NCBI GenBank assembly: GCA_024640825.1
Contig: JAHEEG010000002.1
Span: 1-64,000 of the forward strand
Direction: 5' to 3'
From: Gammaproteobacteria bacterium
GTDB taxonomy: Bacteria > Pseudomonadota > Gammaproteobacteria > Pseudomonadales > Azotimanducaceae
DNA: 64,000 nucleotides
The position numbers and the translations under genes are program-made. Every line of letters begins with the position of its first letter. Within the stretch, counting starts at the first letter, position 1. This document shows positions 47,472 through 58,805 of this stretch, piece by piece. Under the pieces are notes generated by a model. The model did no database searches, had not been told where the DNA came from, and was given only the letters and a program-made list of their open reading frames with translations.

Positions 47472-49559
47472 TCAGAAAGCCAGGGTCGCCCCGAGATAAA
47501 GCTGGCGGGGCATGGCGGGGAAATAGCGGTAGTTGAGGGGGTTGAACACGGTGAAGTCCGCGCGGTCAGCGTAGCTTTTGTCAAGCACGTTTATAACCCG
47601 AGCAAAGAGAGACGCCCGCTCCGACAGCGCATAGCTGCCACGCCAGTTGAAGACGACGTGGCCATCGTACTCGGCGGTATTGGCGGCGTTGATCTCGTGT
47701 TCCCCCACAAAGACGACCTCGACCTCGCTCTCCACCTGCGCCGTCGGAAACCAGTGCCAACGCGCGTTCCCCAACCAGCGCGGCGCCGTGTCTATGTAGT
47801 TTCCGTCCACGATCACTTCCCCACCCGAAGCGCCACCGTCGAAGTCATAACGATGCTTGGCGTAGCTGACGGCCAGCGCCAGAGCGTGGCTGTTCCAGCC
47901 CTGATTGACAGACAGCTCCACACCCTTGGATCTCGTTTTGCCGTTGCTGACGTTGAGCCCGGCAGCATCCCGGAAGATGAAATGTTTCTGGCGCTCGATG
48001 AACGCGGCTGCTGACCAGCGGCCGGATTTGTAGCCCAACTCTGCGCTCAGCAACTTCTCACTCTTTAGATCAGCCACGTCCTGCCCCCGCTGAAGCCGAT
48101 AGAGCTCGGTGGCCTGGGGGGCACGAAAGCCCGTGGCCAGAATCAGATAAGCGGATCCGATGTCCTGGAAGCGACGCTGGACGCCAAGACGGCCGCTGAC
48201 GTTAAAAAACTCGTCGTCCCGATCTCCGGGCCGATTGTAGAGGCACCCGCCGAAGCCGCAGGTGGTGCCGTCATCGCGGGTGTTGCCATCCAGCGTTTTG
48301 TTGTTGTAGTCGTAGCCAAGCCACTCCGCACGCAGGCTGTGCAACAGGCTCCACTCGTCTCGGAATTTCCAGTCGAGGTCGTAGCTGCCGGCCACCAGCA
48401 GGCTATCCACATCGTAGTGGTAGTGCAGTCCCTGCGGGCGAACCGCATTGTTGAACGCCGACGAATCTGTAAGCGGTTCGGGTTGATACTCCTTCAACCC
48501 ACCTTGCATATACTCCACCTGGGAACCAACCGTCATGGTCAGATCCCCTTGCGAGATGTCGTAGCTCAAAATGACCCCGGTGCTGCTCTGATCGTTGTCC
48601 TCGACGGGTTCACCGGGAATGAAGTGCTGCAGGAACTCCATCGCGGAACGCCGGAAGTAAGGGGTAACCGACAACGCCCCCCGCCGCCAATGGCTGGCCA
48701 GCCGGAGCGACCAGGCGTCACGATAGGCCTCCGGATTCGGGTTGGTTCTGCGCAGGCTGCCGCTTTTGTAAGCGTCCAAGCCGTAGACGTAACCGCCGGT
48801 TTCCTGATTGAGCAGCGTCGCATTGAGCGTGTTCTTGACCTGCCACTCTCCCACCTCTACCAAATCCACAACAGAAAGTTTCTGCTGGCCATAGCCGGTG
48901 TCATCGCGATAGCCGTTGGTACTGGCGCTCTGGACGCTGATGCCCAGACGGTGCTGGTTCAGATCAATGTCCATCTGGCCGCGCACCCGATAGTAATCAT
49001 AAGGACCGCCCTCGATCGTCAGCTGCTTTCCTTCCGGGACTGCGGTCAGCACGTTGACGGCACCGTGCAGGGCGTTTCCGCCAAGAACCGCGCTGGCCGG
49101 TCCGCGCCAGACTTCGATGCGTTCAGCCATTTCGCTGTTCACTTCGAACAGATTGTTGATATTGCAGAATCCCGCCGGGCGGATGGGTATGCCGTCTTCC
49201 AGGTAGAGAAACTCGCCACAGGCGCCAGCACCGGTAAAGACGGCCGATCGAATGGCCGTGAGATTCTCCTGCCCTGACCCGCGGGCAACCCAGACCCCGG
49301 GAACACGAGCCAGCGCCTCATTGATGTGGGTAGCGCCGATAGCGGTGATCTCATCAGCGCCGAGGACGCTTATGCTGCCTGCAGAACCCAGTCGCTCCTG
49401 CAGCGTCGAGTCACCGCTTACCACCAACTCTTCGACAATCGCTTCAGAATTCAGCGGTTGTATCCCCTCAGCCGCGGCGCCGGTCGCGGGGAATAAAAAC
49501 CACAGCAGCGGCAGAAATAGGAGAGGCAAGGCTACCCGCAAAGCACAGGGGTGACCCAA
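47472..49559 (-). CDS. TonB-dependent outer-membrane receptor
   Basis: A receptor of about 695 residues. A hydrophobic signal (ALPLLFLPLLWFLFPATG) ends near GAAAEG. A TonB-box-like IVEELVVSGD is at about 41-50. The plug domain contains INEALARVPGVWVARGSGQEN and ERIEVWRGPASAVLGGNALHGAVNV. The barrel ends YLGATLAF with terminal Phe. Two Cys in the plug (GACGEFLYLED and PAGFCNINNL) and a Cys pair in a barrel loop (TTCGFGGCLY) are notable. The start codon is uncertain: TTG at 49559 is the furthest upstream sensible option. It sits 17 bases after the gene for a secreted repeat-bearing protein, suggesting one operon. Confidence 0.92.
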   Translation of the reverse strand: MGHPCALRVALPLLFLPLLWFLFPATGAAAEGIQPLNSEAIVEELVVSGDSTLQERLGSAGSISVLGADEITAIGATHINEALARVPGVWVARGSGQENLTAIRSAVFTGAGACGEFLYLEDGIPIRPAGFCNINNLFEVNSEMAERIEVWRGPASAVLGGNALHGAVNVLTAVPEGKQLTIEGGPYDYYRVRGQMDIDLNQHRLGISVQSASTNGYRDDTGYGQQKLSVVDLVEVGEWQVKNTLNATLLNQETGGYVYGLDAYKSGSLRRTNPNPEAYRDAWSLRLASHWRRGALSVTPYFRRSAMEFLQHFIPGEPVEDNDQSSTGVILSYDISQGDLTMTVGSQVEYMQGGLKEYQPEPLTDSSAFNNAVRPQGLHYHYDVDSLLVAGSYDLDWKFRDEWSLLHSLRAEWLGYDYNNKTLDGNTRDDGTTCGFGGCLYNRPGDRDDEFFNVSGRLGVQRRFQDIGSAYLILATGFRAPQATELYRLQRGQDVADLKSEKLLSAELGYKSGRWSAAAFIERQKHFIFRDAAGLNVSNGKTRSKGVELSVNQGWNSHALALAVSYAKHRYDFDGGASGGEVIVDGNYIDTAPRWLGNARWHWFPTAQVESEVEVVFVGEHEINAANTAEYDGHVVFNWRGSYALSERASLFARVINVLDKSYADRADFTVFNPLNYRYFPAMPRQLYLGATLAF

Positions 49560-49576
49560 CCGGAGACCGACTGACT

Positions 49577-50227
49577 TCAGTTTCCACCTCCTGCTTCCAT
49601 GCGCACGTGAAAGAACAGATCGTGGCTGGCGCCGGGCTCAAGATCCCGCTGGAGCGTCCAGCGGATGTCACGCACGGTAAGCACATCTCCCGGCGCCCCA
49701 ACTGGGGTTCGTTCATCAGCCTCGGCCGGCAGAGAGCCCTCAGCGGAGGAAGAGCCCTCAGCGGAGGAAGAGCCCTCAGCGGAGGTAGAGCCTTCAGCGG
49801 AGGTAGAGCCCTCCGCGGTGCCTGAACCCGCAGCCACCCCCTGCGCCGAAAAAACCTCGCCGTCGCTCGAGAACTCAATCAGGCAATCGGCGCCGCCGGC
49901 AGTGCCGGGCAGGTAGACAGTTCCCTCTGGAACTGAGTTCGTCACAACGACCCGTCCGTCAGAAACAGGCAGCGCGCTGTCATTGCTAACCGTAATCGTA
50001 TACCGCAGCTCTTCGCCCGGCTGAACCCCGTCGGCTGGGATCAACCGACGTTGGACGTTGCCGGACCCGTCCAGGATCGATTCGACCTTCTCAACACGGG
50101 TGTTCAGCGTCACGTCGGCTCCCGCCGCTGGGGCAAACAGGGCGCCAACCAGGAGCAACAGGACGCCACCGCCAAAGCTTGAGGGAACCAGGGGGTATCG
50201 ACGTTCTGTGAATGCGTTCAACATCAT
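49577..50227 (-). CDS. Secreted DUF11-like protein with low-complexity repeats
   Basis: A 216-residue exported protein. Signal peptide (GGGVLLLLVGALFAPAAGAD) cleaves near residue 38. The mature part resembles the DUF11/CARDB-like beta-sandwich found in surface proteins: PGEELRYTITVSNDSALPVSDGRVVVTNSVPEGTVY. Residues about 136-166 are a Ser-Ser-Ala-Glu-Gly-Ser type repeat inserted in the sandwich, after which the fold resumes (VRDIRWTLQRDLEPGASHDLFFHVRM). AGGAG precedes the ATG at 50227. It lies directly upstream of the TonB receptor; whether the two products interact is unknown. Confidence 0.83.
   Translation of the reverse strand: MMLNAFTERRYPLVPSSFGGGVLLLLVGALFAPAAGADVTLNTRVEKVESILDGSGNVQRRLIPADGVQPGEELRYTITVSNDSALPVSDGRVVVTNSVPEGTVYLPGTAGGADCLIEFSSDGEVFSAQGVAAGSGTAEGSTSAEGSTSAEGSSSAEGSSSAEGSLPAEADERTPVGAPGDVLTVRDIRWTLQRDLEPGASHDLFFHVRMEAGGGN
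49734..49823. repeat. 18-bp tandem repeats inside the secreted protein gene
   Basis: Five units of 18 bp (49734, 49752, 49770, 49788, 49806): the first two identical, the third and fourth with a few changes, the fifth degenerate. Each codes for six residues. The unit length keeps the reading frame, so copy number can change without frameshift. Confidence 0.92.
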
Positions 50228-50332
50228 GGGATCTGTCTCCTATCGGTCTCGATGGTTGCCGCGTGGTCATCGCAAGCCAGCCCGCATTCAGCGGCATGTG
50301 CGCAGAAGCCGGCGGCACGCTCGAATGGACGC

Positions 50333-50554
50333 CTACTCCTGCAGCCTGAGCGTCGTTGACCCGGTTTCCGGATCAAACCATATCTGCGCCGCGCCCCGCT
50401 GCAACTGGCGGCGCACAGTCGCACATTTCTCCTCCAGGCTGTAGTCCCGATGACCATAATCTGTCCCTTCCCGCAGCACGAAGGCCTCAATCAGGCCCTG
50501 CAGCGCAGCATCGGAGAGCGCGTCAGGCGGAACTTTGATCAAGACAGCACCCAC
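50333..50554 (-). CDS. YheU family protein (UPF0270)
   Basis: A 73-residue protein matching E. coli YheU in length and in its core: IKVPPDALSDAALQGLIEAFVLREGTDYG, then YSLEEKCATVRRQLQRGAAQIWFDPET. The family is widespread in Gammaproteobacteria and of unknown function. A GTG at 50554 with an AGGGG site upstream is taken as start; a TTG four codons later would give a beginning closer to the family norm. It is divergent from the response-regulator gene. Confidence 0.9.
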   Translation of the reverse strand: MGAVLIKVPPDALSDAALQGLIEAFVLREGTDYGHRDYSLEEKCATVRRQLQRGAAQIWFDPETGSTTLRLQE

Positions 50555-50683
50555 ATTGTGAACCCCTGCTCAAGCTGAGGCATTGGCCTTGAATTTGGCC
50601 TACAGAGGTGCGTTACTTCAACCTGCATTTCGAAGTCAGAGCACTTCAGACATTTAACTAGCGTTCCAACAGGATGGGGAACT

Positions 50684-51391
50684 ATGACCGAGCAGGATCA
50701 CATACTCGTCGTCGAGGACGAGCCCATAACGCGGGAGCAACTTGTCTCCTACTTCGAAGAAGAAGGGTTCAAGGTTAGCTCAACTGGAAGCGGCGATGAA
50801 GTCTTGCCCATGGTTCAGAATGGGGATGTCACGCTACTGCTGCTGGACATCAAGCTGCCAGGGAAAGACGGACTGACCCTGACACGGGAAATCCGCACCC
50901 AGTCTGACCTGGGCATTATCCTCGTTACCAGCAAGCAGGAGCAGATAGACAAGATCCTTGGGTTGGAAAGCGGCGCAGACGACTACGTCACCAAACCCTT
51001 CGACCCTAGAGAGCTTCTCAGCCGGGCGCGTAATCTGATTCGCCGAGTACACATTCAGCGCCAGCAGCGGCGCAAGAATCATATCCGGAATTTCGATGGC
51101 TGGACTCTGGACCTGAACAAACGTGAACTGACCTCTCCGGATGGTGAACAGTCGACGCTGTCTGCTGGCGAGTACCAGCTGCTGTTGGCTTTCATGGAGC
51201 GCGCCGGAGAAGTCATGAATCGGGATCAGCTGATGAACCGTATCCGCAACCGAGAGTGGTTCCCCGACGACCGCTACATCGATGTTCTCGTGGGTCAGTT
51301 GCGAAAAAAGCTGGGCGAACGGGCGGCCAATGCCAAATTCATTACCACCATCCATGGCACAGGCTATCTGTTCACACCGGAAATCACCTGA
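50684..51391 (+). CDS. Response regulator, OmpR/TorR type
   Basis: A 235-residue DNA-binding regulator. The receiver has VVEDE, phospho-acceptor Asp55 in LLLLDIKLPGKDG, a Thr-Ser pair in ILVTSKQEQ and Lys in VTKPFDP. The winged-helix domain (about 130-232) contains TLSAGEYQLLLAFMERAGEVMNRDQLM and RYIDVLVGQLRKKLGE. The receiver is closest in style to TorR/ArcA, regulators served by hybrid kinases with HPt domains. Such a hybrid kinase gene follows after 55 bases, making this the probable terminal acceptor. AGGATGGGG precedes the ATG. Confidence 0.94.
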   Translation: MTEQDHILVVEDEPITREQLVSYFEEEGFKVSSTGSGDEVLPMVQNGDVTLLLLDIKLPGKDGLTLTREIRTQSDLGIILVTSKQEQIDKILGLESGADDYVTKPFDPRELLSRARNLIRRVHIQRQQRRKNHIRNFDGWTLDLNKRELTSPDGEQSTLSAGEYQLLLAFMERAGEVMNRDQLMNRIRNREWFPDDRYIDVLVGQLRKKLGERAANAKFITTIHGTGYLFTPEIT

Positions 51392-51446
51392 GTTCGCAAA
51401 GTCCGCGGGGGGTAGGTCGAACAGATGAGACCGTGAGCACCTCACG

Positions 51447-54400
51447 ATGAAGGGCGTCGACAAGGTCATTTACGAAAGCGCGTCTACTCAGGTAAAGCGT
51501 ACGTTCTGGGAAGGCCAGCCAGTCGTCATCAAGTCGCTGAGATCCGACGCCGTAACACCTGGTGCGATCGCCCGCTACCAGCACGAGTTCAGAATCAATC
51601 AGTCTCTCACCAGCACCTGCGTATGTCGGGCGCTGGCGCTGGACGAAACGCAGCATCGCATCATATTTGAAGACCTCGGTGGCTTCGCGCTGCGGGATCT
51701 GGCCCAGAGTGACAAGCTGTCGCTGGATGAACGGCTGGACCTGGCGATAGCGCTGACGACGGCACTGCAGTCCATCCATGACGAGGGGATCATTCATCGC
51801 GACCTGAATCCCGGTAACGTCATCGTCGGCGAAGATCCGTCGGACGTTCACCTGATCGATTTCGGCCTCGCAAGCCTCTCGCCGCGGGAATACCCTCAGC
51901 AGGAGCAGATGGGCCACCTCGCGGGGACCCTTGCATATATTTCCCCGGAGCAAACGGGCCGTGTCAACCGCGTGGTCGACTACCGCACAGATCTGTATTC
52001 TCTTGGCGCAACCCTCTATGCCCTGTTCTGTCGTCGCCCGCCCTTTGTCAGCCAGGATCCGCTGGAGCTGATACACGCCCAGATAGCCAGCACCCCCAAA
52101 CCACCCCACGTCATAGACCCTGCCATCCCTCAATGGCTGTCCGACGTCATTCAGAAACTTTTGGCCAAGCAGCCGGAGAACCGTTATCAGAGTGCGGCCG
52201 CGGTGCGGGACGATCTTCTGGAAGGGCAGCGCCACGGCAACGTGATACCGTTCCGGCTGGGTCAGACCGACGCGCCGGGCCAGCTGGTTCTGCCAAAGCG
52301 TCTCTACGGACGACAGCTGCCGCTGGCCTGCATTCAGGACGCTTTGACACGGACGGCTCGAGGCGAAACGCTGCTACTGGAGATCACCGGCGCCAGTGGC
52401 ATCGGAAAAACCGCGCTCAGCGAGGTGCTGGTACGTAACGCCGCCGAGCAGGGCATGCTCATCGCCCGCGTGGATGCACCGGCGCTGGTGCTGCAGAACG
52501 CGGAGAGTCTCTGGCTGGCGCTGCTCCGTCCCGTCATACGGCAGGCCATGTCCCAAGGCTCCAGCTCTGGCGACGCACTTCTGTCCCGACTGGAACGTCT
52601 GCCCGCGGTGACCCTCGCAACGCTGGCGGGGCATCTGCCGGATCTTCAACACGGGCTGCAAGGCGTGGGGGAACGTACGCAGAACGCCGAGCCCCTGCCT
52701 GCCGCCATCGATCGTCTGCTGAAAGCCATACATCCCCAAGCTCTATGCCTGGTAATGGAGGACGTGGATCGGATACCGGAAGAATTTCTTCAGCGACTGC
52801 TGCAAACGGCTGCACAGCGTCGTCATCTGCTGCTGGCCATCACCCGGGAGCAGGCCGACCCGACGCTGTTCAGCGGCCCGCGCCTGGCAACCAAGCGGCT
52901 GGCTCTGGAACTGGAGTTTCTGGACAAAGCGGCCATCAGGTCGCTGCTGGCCGACATGATGTCGCACGGCGAAGCCCGGGTTCGTGAACTCGCCAGCGAA
53001 CTTTACGACAAATCAGACGGCTTGCCCGGCGACCTGCTGGACCTGATTTTCGAACTGCACAGGGACCAGGTGCTCGCTTATGACCTGAAGGCCGGCGAGT
53101 GGATCTGGGATCTGGAGCGCGTGAGAGGTTACTTTTTCAGCAATAACTCGGGGCAGAGAGTACGCGCTCAAATCGCCGCGCTTCCTGCCGAAAGCAGCGA
53201 AGCTCTGGAAGTTGCCGCGGCCCTGGGAGAGTCTTTCTCCACAGCCACCCTGGGCGAGATACTCGGCTGCGACGCCACCAGCGTTGCCGGTGCGCTGCGG
53301 CCAGCGGTCTCTCAGGGACTGATCCGGCTGACCGATGCCCTGCCGGGCATCGCTGGTGACGTCGGTTACCAGTTCGCTCACCCGAGAATTCGCGCGCAGG
53401 CCTACGGCGCAATCGATCAGCAGCGCAAGCCCATCCTGCACGAAATCATCGCAGACCGTTTGAGCGGACATAGTCGGCCAGACAGCGATACCATCATAAG
53501 GATCGCCGACCATCTCAACGCCGCAACTGATCCCACGTGTATCGAAAACGAGCGTCGGATAAAGGTCGCGTACCACAACCTTCTGGCTGCCCGCGAAGCC
53601 CTCGACCAGGGGAGCTTTGCGGCCGCCTACCGATACTGTCGTACCGGTCTTTCTCTCGCAACCGAATCCGAACGTGCGGAGCAGGCCGTCTATCAGGAGT
53701 TGGCGCAGTGCGCGGCAGAGGCGGCGTTTTTCTGCGGCGATTTCGAACAGCTCTATCGTGTCATCCGCGAAGCGCCCTTCCGGAGTAGCACGATAGACGA
53801 GGTTCGCGTGCGCGCGGCAGTCGTGCAGAACCGCTTGCGTGAGGCGGAAAGGCTGGCTGCCGACGCTTTGCTCAACCTCGGCGGACCGCACGTGAAGCCG
53901 ACACCTAATGATCCGGGACGATCAGTTCTGCCGCGGGGTCTGCGTCGAATGACTCGCAGCTTGCAACGCAGAGCGCACCGCAGCCTGCCGACGCCCCTGC
54001 GAACGATGGAGGATGTGCGGCAGAATCAGATACTGCGCTTCTATGGCTACATGCTGCACACGGGCTATCACCTGGGCTCTGTCAACTTGACCCGTCACGC
54101 TAACGCCGTCATGCGCCAGGCGCGCAGATCCGGCTACTGTGCGGAAGTTGCCTTTGCGTGTGCGGCTCTGGCTGCCGGTGCAGCAGCGGATGGAGATATG
54201 GCCAACGCCAGGCGTCTCGCCCAGCAGACCCGGCTGCTGGCATCACGCTTTCCCGAAGCGAGCTTCTCAATTCGCAGCACCACAGTGCTGAACGGTCTGG
54301 TAGAGCCATGGTGCGGCAGTCTGGACCAGACGCTGAACGCGCTAACCGAAAACATTGACACAAGCATGGCGCAACAGGACTACGAGTTTGCCGCGGCTGC

Positions 54401-57400
54401 CAGCGCCTTCTACGCGACCAACGCGTTGCTGCGAGGTGCCGAGCTGAGCGCCTTGAAGCAGGAACTGCATGCACAGATCTCCCGGATTGCCCAGTATCAG
54501 CACATCACCGGGGTCAACATCACGCGCTTTGTTCTGCAGATCGTCAACAGCCTGCTGGGCCAGGCGGATGTGGAACCCAATCCGGATCGGGGTTACTCGC
54601 TGGGCGTCAGCAACGAGGAGGACCGGGTCGCTCACGGGGTGGTCTATGTGCTTCGTCTCTACTACGCCGTTCTGTTCAACGACCACTCCGGAGCCATCAA
54701 CATTCTCGAGCTGGCCAATCGCTACGGCGAATCGCTGGCCGGGTCTCCCCTTCTGGCCCTGTTGAAATTCTCCGAAACCATGGTCCACATCCGGGCGCGA
54801 GAAGCACTTGAGAGCAACGAGGCGGGGCCTGCCGGTCCGCGCAGCGCCGCCGTCATCCGGCGCAACATCCGCTGGTTCGAACGCTGGCAGAAGCGCGGCG
54901 CTTCGAATCTACAGCCCAAGCTGCTGCTGTTGCAGGCAGAAATGGCCTGGCGGCGAGGCGCTACGACTCGTGCGCTGGAGCTGTACGAACGGGCCGCAGA
55001 GCGTGCCCGTCGACAGGGTCTGGCAAATGATGAAGCGTTGGCCTACGAGCTGGCCGCGAGATCTTGCGACCGAGCCGGGCGAACAGACTTCGCGCGTCTG
55101 TTCGCACGCAGCGCCCATCAGACATATCTGCGCTGGGGCGCGACCGCAAAGACCAATCAGCTGGAACGGGAATTTCACGCCCTGCTCCAGGACGGTCGGG
55201 CAACCAGCCGGCCCAGCTCGCTGTCCATGGGAGATCTCGCGGAGCTGACGGTTCGCGATCTCCACGCGCAGTCGGTATCGATGGAAAGCACGGAGTTCAA
55301 CGAGCGCATTCTGGATACCACCACGGTACTGCGGGCAGCGCAGACAATCTCCGGGGAGATTCTGCTTGACCGCGTTCTCACCAAACTGATGCATCTGGCG
55401 TTGGAGCATGCGGGCGCTCAGAAGGCCTGCATGATGCTGGCCCACGAAGGACGACTGTTCGTGGAAGCCATCGCTTCGGTTGACGGAGGCCGCACGGAGC
55501 GTGTTGTCCCACCGCAGCCGCTGGAAGCCTCAGATGAAGTGCCGGAAAGCATCGTGCAGTTCGTGGCACGCACCAAACAGGCGCTGGTCATTGGTGATGC
55601 AACGGCAGAAGACGTGTTTACGCAGGATCCCTACGTCAAGCGGCTGCAGCCGCTGTCGGTCATGTGCCTTCCCATCATCCATAGAGGTGAGATCACGGGA
55701 ATACTCTATATCGAGCATCGCTGGCTGACCGACGTTTTCACACAGCAGCGGGTTGAAGTGCTGGCGCTGTTGTCATCGCAGGCCGCCATATCCATTGAGA
55801 ATGCCCGCCTGTACGCGGATCTGCAATCAACCCAGGACGAGTACCGCACGCTCTACGACAACGCGATCGAAGGGCTGTTCCGAATCAGCCCCCAGGGAGT
55901 GCTGCTGTCGGCCAACCCGACTCTGGCAAGAATTCTCGGTTTCGAAAACGTGCTCGCGCTGCTGGACGAGTATCGCGAGTTGCTCGATCGAATTTTCCTG
56001 TCCCAGGAGCAGGTCGGTCAGTTCCTCTCTCAGCTGGAGGAGCACCGCCTGGTGAACGGCTTCGAAGCCCAGGGGGTCGCCCGGGACGGCCGCACTTTCT
56101 GGATGGCGCTGACCGCGCGGCTCAACCGGGATGCAGATCAGGGCGACTACATCGACGGTTCGCTGATGGATATTTCCGAACGCATCGAGAGGGAGCAGGC
56201 GGACAAGCAAAGACAGATTGCCGAAGCAGCAACCCTGGCCAAGAGCGATTTTCTCGCCAACATGAGCCACGAGATACGGACCCCAATGAACGCCATCCTG
56301 GGCTTCTCCAAGCTTGTCATGGAGACCTCCCTGGATCGCAAGCAGCACGAATACGTTACCTCGATCAACAACGCCGCCGGCAACCTGCTTACCCTGATCA
56401 ACGACATCCTGGACTTCTCGAAAATCGAAGCCGGCAAGCTTAATTTGGAGCACCGGCCCTTCAAGCTGACTGACACCCTCGCCGAGGTGGAAAGGCTGTT
56501 TCGGACAGATCTGCGCAAGCGTAATCTGCATCTGGTGGTTGAAGACACGACCGCCGAACATCCCGACTTCCCGGAAACCGGGATACTGATAGGAGATTCT
56601 TTACGTCTCCAGCAGGTGCTGGTGAATCTGGTGGGCAACGCCCTGAAGTTCACCAAAGTCGGTGAGATCCGATTGAGCATCGAAGTCCTGGAAGTCTGGC
56701 CTGAGACGGTAACGCTGCAGGTCACCGTAGCGGATACCGGAATCGGCATCGGCGAGGAACAGCAGGCCCGCCTGTTCGAATCTTTCGAGCAGGCAGAATC
56801 GTCGACCACCCGACGCTTCGGTGGCACCGGGCTTGGCCTAACCATATGCCGTCGACTGGTCGAGGTCATGGGCGGGGAAATAGGTGTGGAATCCGAACCC
56901 GGCAGAGGCAGCACCTTCCGCTTCACGGCCAGGTTCGGACTGCCCGACGCCGGGACAGCGTTGCCGAAGCCAACCGGCACTCGAGATCGCGACGCTTCTA
57001 TTCTGCAGGGCCGCCGGATACTGGTCGCAGAGGACAACCCCATCAACCAGCAGCTCGCTCTGGAATTCCTGCAACGCTCGGGCGCGCTGGTGCAGATCGC
57101 GGAGAATGGCAGAGCGGCTGTCGATGAAGCCACCGCCGACGACTACGACGCGATCCTGATGGACATTCATATGCCTGAACTCGACGGTCTCGAAGCAACG
57201 CGCACTCTGCGTGAGCAGGACCTGAAGGTGCCCATTATCGCCGTTTCAGCGGATGCTCTGTCGACGCGGCGCAGCGCCGCCCTGGAGGCGGGTTGCGACG
57301 CTTATGTAACCAAACCCATCGACTTCGAAGAGCTGTTGGGCGAACTGGCCAGGCTGCTGCCCGATGTCGATGCCACAACCCTGCGGCGCCGCGCCAGCGA

Positions 57401-57899
57401 TCGCCTGGCCGCGACCAATGCCAGCGCAGCAACGCAGCCAGAGGATGAACCAGTTGCGACGGATAACGACGCGCCAGCGGACAAGGCGCTGGAACAGACG
57501 CTGGCAAATCTGACCCTGAGGCGGCTACCGGGGATCGACATCGCTGAGGCCATCAAAGGCCACAATGGCAACGTGCGTCTCATGGTCAAGCTGATGGGCG
57601 ATTTCGGTCGCTACTACGGCGATGCCGGCGCCCGCATGCGGCTTCTGGTCACCGAAGATCAGCGTGAAGAAGCCGAACGCCTGGCCCACAATCTGCACGG
57701 GGTTGCCGGAAGCTTCGGCGCTCAGCGCCTCAGAGAAGCGTCAAAAACTCTCGAGCTGGCGCTGGCCGACGCGGCAGATCAGAACGTGCTGGGCCTGGTG
57801 CAGAGCTTCGAGGTCGCGCTCACCGAGGTGCTGGAATCTGCGGATGCGCTGGCCAGCGACGAGGTCCAACTCAGATCGAGCGACTTCAGCGAGGGCTGA
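51447..57899 (+). CDS. Ser/Thr kinase-ATPase-GAF-PAS-hybrid histidine kinase with HPt
   Basis: A 2150-residue soluble signalling protein without membrane segments. Order: Ser/Thr kinase (1-265; Lys29, H117-R-D119-L-N-P-G-N124, D138-F-G, SPEQTG); AAA-type ATPase (about 285-600; Walker A 315-GASGIGKT-322); helical TPR-like region (about 650-1260); GAF (about 1290-1450); PAS (about 1460-1590); histidine kinase with His1608 ([18 protein letters not shown]), [17 protein letters not shown] and GTGLGLTI; receiver with Asp1906 ([11 protein letters not shown]); HPt with His2081 ([13 protein letters not shown]). All phosphotransfer residues and most protein-kinase catalytic residues are present; only the glycine-rich loop is unclear. 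The combination is known from cyanobacteria, myxobacteria and some Proteobacteria. It probably feeds the upstream regulator. Its 3' end overlaps ttcA by 14 bases, tail to tail. Confidence 0.93.
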   Translation: MKGVDKVIYESASTQVKRTFWEGQPVVIKSLRSDAVTPGAIARYQHEFRINQSLTSTCVCRALALDETQHRIIFEDLGGFALRDLAQSDKLSLDERLDLAIALTTALQSIHDEGIIHRDLNPGNVIVGEDPSDVHLIDFGLASLSPREYPQQEQMGHLAGTLAYISPEQTGRVNRVVDYRTDLYSLGATLYALFCRRPPFVSQDPLELIHAQIASTPKPPHVIDPAIPQWLSDVIQKLLAKQPENRYQSAAAVRDDLLEGQRHGNVIPFRLGQTDAPGQLVLPKRLYGRQLPLACIQDALTRTARGETLLLEITGASGIGKTALSEVLVRNAAEQGMLIARVDAPALVLQNAESLWLALLRPVIRQAMSQGSSSGDALLSRLERLPAVTLATLAGHLPDLQHGLQGVGERTQNAEPLPAAIDRLLKAIHPQALCLVMEDVDRIPEEFLQRLLQTAAQRRHLLLAITREQADPTLFSGPRLATKRLALELEFLDKAAIRSLLADMMSHGEARVRELASELYDKSDGLPGDLLDLIFELHRDQVLAYDLKAGEWIWDLERVRGYFFSNNSGQRVRAQIAALPAESSEALEVAAALGESFSTATLGEILGCDATSVAGALRPAVSQGLIRLTDALPGIAGDVGYQFAHPRIRAQAYGAIDQQRKPILHEIIADRLSGHSRPDSDTIIRIADHLNAATDPTCIENERRIKVAYHNLLAAREALDQGSFAAAYRYCRTGLSLATESERAEQAVYQELAQCAAEAAFFCGDFEQLYRVIREAPFRSSTIDEVRVRAAVVQNRLREAERLAADALLNLGGPHVKPTPNDPGRSVLPRGLRRMTRSLQRRAHRSLPTPLRTMEDVRQNQILRFYGYMLHTGYHLGSVNLTRHANAVMRQARRSGYCAEVAFACAALAAGAAADGDMANARRLAQQTRLLASRFPEASFSIRSTTVLNGLVEPWCGSLDQTLNALTENIDTSMAQQDYEFAAAASAFYATNALLRGAELSALKQELHAQISRIAQYQHITGVNITRFVLQIVNSLLGQADVEPNPDRGYSLGVSNEEDRVAHGVVYVLRLYYAVLFNDHSGAINILELANRYGESLAGSPLLALLKFSETMVHIRAREALESNEAGPAGPRSAAVIRRNIRWFERWQKRGASNLQPKLLLLQAEMAWRRGATTRALELYERAAERARRQGLANDEALAYELAARSCDRAGRTDFARLFARSAHQTYLRWGATAKTNQLEREFHALLQDGRATSRPSSLSMGDLAELTVRDLHAQSVSMESTEFNERILDTTTVLRAAQTISGEILLDRVLTKLMHLALEHAGAQKACMMLAHEGRLFVEAIASVDGGRTERVVPPQPLEASDEVPESIVQFVARTKQALVIGDATAEDVFTQDPYVKRLQPLSVMCLPIIHRGEITGILYIEHRWLTDVFTQQRVEVLALLSSQAAISIENARLYADLQSTQDEYRTLYDNAIEGLFRISPQGVLLSANPTLARILGFENVLALLDEYRELLDRIFLSQEQVGQFLSQLEEHRLVNGFEAQGVARDGRTFWMALTARLNRDADQGDYIDGSLMDISERIEREQADKQRQIAEAATLAKSDFLANMSHEIRTPMNAILGFSKLVMETSLDRKQHEYVTSINNAAGNLLTLINDILDFSKIEAGKLNLEHRPFKLTDTLAEVERLFRTDLRKRNLHLVVEDTTAEHPDFPETGILIGDSLRLQQVLVNLVGNALKFTKVGEIRLSIEVLEVWPETVTLQVTVADTGIGIGEEQQARLFESFEQAESSTTRRFGGTGLGLTICRRLVEVMGGEIGVESEPGRGSTFRFTARFGLPDAGTALPKPTGTRDRDASILQGRRILVAEDNPINQQLALEFLQRSGALVQIAENGRAAVDEATADDYDAILMDIHMPELDGLEATRTLREQDLKVPIIAVSADALSTRRSAALEAGCDAYVTKPIDFEELLGELARLLPDVDATTLRRRASDRLAATNASAATQPEDEPVATDNDAPADKALEQTLANLTLRRLPGIDIAEAIKGHNGNVRLMVKLMGDFGRYYGDAGARMRLLVTEDQREEAERLAHNLHGVAGSFGAQRLREASKTLELALADAADQNVLGLVQSFEVALTEVLESADALASDEVQLRSSDFSEG

Positions 57900-58764
57900 C
57901 ATCGAGCAGCGGAAGCAGCTCTTCGTCCCTGTGGAGCCCGACAAAATCGAACAGCTTCGCATCGGAAAGATGAGACGGCACCACGCGTGAGAGGCTGCGT
58001 GCAATATTGCGAACGCGGCCCGGGGTTTCCCGATCCCAGCGCAGGAGCATTTCCTTGACCACCTGACGCTGCAAATTTTCCTGCCTGCCACAGAGGTTAC
58101 ACGGGATGACGGGAAAACCACGATGCGACGCCCAGCGTGCCAGATCCCGCTCCCGACAGTAGAACAACGGCCGTATCACAACGTTGTGACCGTCGTCACT
58201 CTTGAGCTTGGGAGGCATCGCCTTCAGCCTCCCGCCGAAGAACATGTTGAGAAACAGCGTTTCAACGACGTCATCGAGGTGGTGACCCAACGCCACTTTG
58301 GTCGCCCCGATTCGGCGGGCACAGGCATAGAGAATGCCCCGCCTGAGTCGGGAACAGACTGGGCAGGTAGTTTTGCCCTCCGGCGTCAGCGTCTGCACCA
58401 GGCTGAAGGTGTCCTGCTGCAAAATGTGATAGGGGAGCCCCAGTCCTTCCAGGTAGTCGGGCAGCACCTGAGGGGGATACCCGGGCTGCTTCTGGTCCAG
58501 ATGTACCGGAATGAGATCGAAACTTACCGGCGCTGCCCTCTGCAGGTTCTGCAGTATATCCAACAGCGCGTAAGAGTCTTTGCCGCCGGACAGGCAGACC
58601 ATGACCCGGTCGCCATCTTCGATGAGATTAAAATCCGCGATCGCCTTTCCCACCTGGCTCCGCAGGCGCTTATGCAGCTTGTTGATCGCATATTGGTGCT
58701 TACGGTCGTCGACGTGCTCGGGGCCGCCAGCTGGCGCTTGAGAGTCATGAAACTGAGCGGACAA
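57886..58764 (-). CDS. ttcA: tRNA 2-thiocytidine(32) synthetase TtcA
   Basis: Thiolates cytidine 32 of certain tRNAs using ATP and a [4Fe-4S] cluster. The 292-residue protein has the PP-loop S59-G-G-K-D-S64, the paired CxxC motifs C134-P-V-C137 and C222-N-L-C225, and [28 protein letters not shown]. The start is taken as the TTG at 58764; the homologous core begins near residue 22 ([13 protein letters not shown]), so the first 20 residues are not conserved and the start is uncertain. Convergent with the giant kinase gene. Confidence 0.95.
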   Translation of the reverse strand: MSAQFHDSQAPAGGPEHVDDRKHQYAINKLHKRLRSQVGKAIADFNLIEDGDRVMVCLSGGKDSYALLDILQNLQRAAPVSFDLIPVHLDQKQPGYPPQVLPDYLEGLGLPYHILQQDTFSLVQTLTPEGKTTCPVCSRLRRGILYACARRIGATKVALGHHLDDVVETLFLNMFFGGRLKAMPPKLKSDDGHNVVIRPLFYCRERDLARWASHRGFPVIPCNLCGRQENLQRQVVKEMLLRWDRETPGRVRNIARSLSRVVPSHLSDAKLFDFVGLHRDEELLPLLDVSPR

Positions 58765-58805
58765 GTGTACCTCCCGCGGAGTCAGCGAGGTGCTTTTCTA
58801 CCGCG

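Noticed and set aside
49734-49823. The 18-bp array as a CRISPR
   Set aside because: The units abut without spacers and stay in frame within a coding sequence.
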